This document shows, piece after piece, positions 63,801-64,000 of a stretch of DNA of 64,000 nt. The stretch spans positions 62,001 to 126,000 of the forward strand of contig NZ_JAKZGR010000003.1 of NCBI RefSeq assembly GCF_022549675.1. The letters are read 5' to 3'. Every line of letters starts with the position of its first letter. Within the stretch, counting starts at the first letter, position 1. This DNA comes from Belliella kenyensis. GTDB lineage: Bacteria > Bacteroidota > Bacteroidia > Cytophagales > Cyclobacteriaceae. Under the pieces are notes generated by a model, which ran no database searches, was not told the DNA's origin, and was given only the letters and a program-made list of their open reading frames with translations. Made by a program: the position numbers and the translations under genes.

Positions 63801-63973
63801 CACCTACTCAGTTTGCTGAGAAGTTGAAACTTAGAAGCCTTAGGGTATATGGCAGTGGGTCTAATTTGGCAGTTTGGAGCAATTTCAAAATGTGGGATCC
63901 TGAGATGGGTGGGTCAGGATTGGGATATCCAGTTCAGTCGGTATATAACCTAGGTGTACTTTTGGATTTTTAA
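60815..63973 (+). CDS. SusC/RagA-family TonB-linked outer-membrane protein
   Basis: A 1052-residue receptor with a signal peptide (to about VIA-QD at 26-28), carboxypeptidase-regulatory-like domain 31-103 (VKGVVRDRTGETIVGANV), TonB-box region DEAVVVGFG (110-118), plug to about 235 (FSVLKDATASAVYGARGANGVV) and a beta-barrel that ends in LGVLLDF. Its SusD partner begins 10 bases after its stop codon. With GH105, GH51 and the regulator this makes a polysaccharide utilisation locus, probably for a pectic arabinan or rhamnogalacturonan. Confidence 0.95.
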   Translation: MKQCLPYKFIITCFCIVLILLQGEVIAQDNQITVKGVVRDRTGETIVGANVILEGTTIGVVTNLDGEFEISAPSNGVLLISFVGYETSKIAIQGRPNINVELKDSESTLDEAVVVGFGMQKKASLVSSITTIRPEELKGPTSNLTNMIAGRVSGMIAFQRSGEPGLDNSQFFIRGLGSFGSGQVSPLILIDGVESSVTDMARLQPDDIEAFSVLKDATASAVYGARGANGVVLINTKSGFSGETKFSFRAENRVSTNTRNFNFADNITYMNLANEASLTRERTAVLPYSQTKIFNTAQGNDPYLYPSNNWIEQLIKPFTINQGYNMSAQGGGEKAKYYIAGTYNIDNGVLNVDPINNFNSNIKLRNYSIRSNINVNLTNSTEAIIRMYGQFDDFNGPVGGGAATFNRAIWSNPVMFPAVYPSEFLPFIEHPLFGGAITGYGSTTLLMNPYAEMVRGYQQYKTSMIQPQVEIKQNLDIITQGLSFRTMGFLKRYARVDVTRQYNPFFYSSRLDPATGRINLSVLNDGSATSVGTPGTEYLDYSPGDRAVNSRTYMESAINYNRTFNEKHAVSGMLITIFNSFEDGNAMTVQSSLPQRNTGVSGRFTYGYDDKYLAEFNFGYNGSERFAQSYRFGFFPSMGFAYRISNESFFEGLKSVVDEMKIRGTMGWVGNDAIGLLNDRFFYLSEVNMNNGTYGATFGDEFGYSRPGISVSRYDNPFVTWERSRQINLGLDFTLFNAFDVIVDAFQQNRYDILQPRSEIGPTMGLMATPFANTGEVMSRGVDLTLSYNKSVGRHSWINFRGNFTYATSKILKFDEVNYPDDVSYLSRVGHPVGQTFGYIAERYFVDDAEVANSPAQFGTYMGGDIKYYDTNGDGVISPLDMVPIGHPTTPEIIYGFGGTYGYRRWDISLFFQGSARSSFFINPQNISPFVINGGAQNGLLSVIADSHWSEENRDLYAFWPRMSSYFVENNNQTSTWWMRNGAFLRLKNVEVGYNAPTQFAEKLKLRSLRVYGSGSNLAVWSNFKMWDPEMGGSGLGYPVQSVYNLGVLLDF

Positions 63974-63983
63974 ATAAACAGCA

Positions 63984-64000
63984 ATGACAAGAATTAGAAA
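63984..64000 (+). CDS. Start of the next gene, probably SusD-family (partial)
   Basis: An ATG at 63984, 10 bases after the SusC stop, opens a frame MTRIR that runs off the window. By position it should be the SusD partner; the sequence available is too short to confirm it. Confidence 0.4.

Noticed and set aside
1-64000. CRISPR arrays, tRNA or rRNA genes, insertion sequences and prophage genes
   Set aside because: No spaced direct repeats, no cloverleaf with a CCA-end pattern and no transposase or integrase motifs were seen.

Overview
The window looks like chromosome of a Bacteroidota bacterium, probably order Cytophagales and plausibly the Cyclobacteriaceae (inference). Two SusC-type receptors (one followed by a SusD, the other by the start of a likely SusD), -7 elements of the TAnnTTTG type, few purine-rich ribosome binding sites, many lipoproteins and TonB receptors, a serine palmitoyltransferase-like enzyme and a small histone H1-like protein all fit. 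No rRNA, tRNA, CRISPR array, insertion sequence or prophage was seen.

Layout. 1-1490: pyrR-pyrB. 1569-2239: a PIN/DUF6364 toxin-antitoxin pair. 2562-3891: a divergent HxlR regulator and NmrA-like oxidoreductase sharing a palindrome-rich promoter. 4346-10896: an accessory locus for a small exported peptide: membrane protein, thioredoxin-like protein cut by an in-frame stop, C39 peptidase-ABC exporter, small HTH protein, a double-glycine leader peptide with two cysteines, a three-gene ABC transporter of very AT-rich composition, a second decayed copy of the peptide gene, and two small membrane proteins. 11074-12314: lipoprotein remnants and a VapBC pair. 12417-14226: an unknown protein, an Atl1-like protein and a DPH6-like enzyme.

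14262-22671: SusC, SusD and a large VCBS/ASPIC-UnbV lipoprotein, with a strong terminator hairpin between SusD and the last gene. 23412-30142: vitamin B12 uptake. A cobalamin riboswitch precedes a BtuB-like receptor and a beta-propeller lipoprotein on the minus strand, and BtuF, BtuC and BtuD homologues run the other way. 30132-41704: mostly housekeeping genes (pth, rplY, prs, comB-like, gcvT, M1 peptidase, Hc1-like, SPT-like, accC, DUF1015, maf). 41985-47206: RND adaptor and TolC, sdaAB, a class IV aminotransferase and thyA. 47299-50723: a PAS/HisKA protein without an ATPase domain, then TIGR03643 beside a divergent photolyase-like protein. 50747-55331: penicillin-type acylase, esterase, CPBP protease and tiny membrane proteins. 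55467-64000: start of a polysaccharide utilisation locus with GH105, GH51, a membrane-anchored winged-helix regulator, SusC and the first codons of the next gene.

The most interesting part is the peptide locus at 4.3-10.9 kb. It resembles class II bacteriocin export and immunity systems but carries features I cannot match to a named system: a redox protein beside a two-cysteine peptide, a dedicated ABC transporter whose ATPase lacks the switch histidine, and a second peptide gene whose start codon has become AAG although its reading frame stays open.
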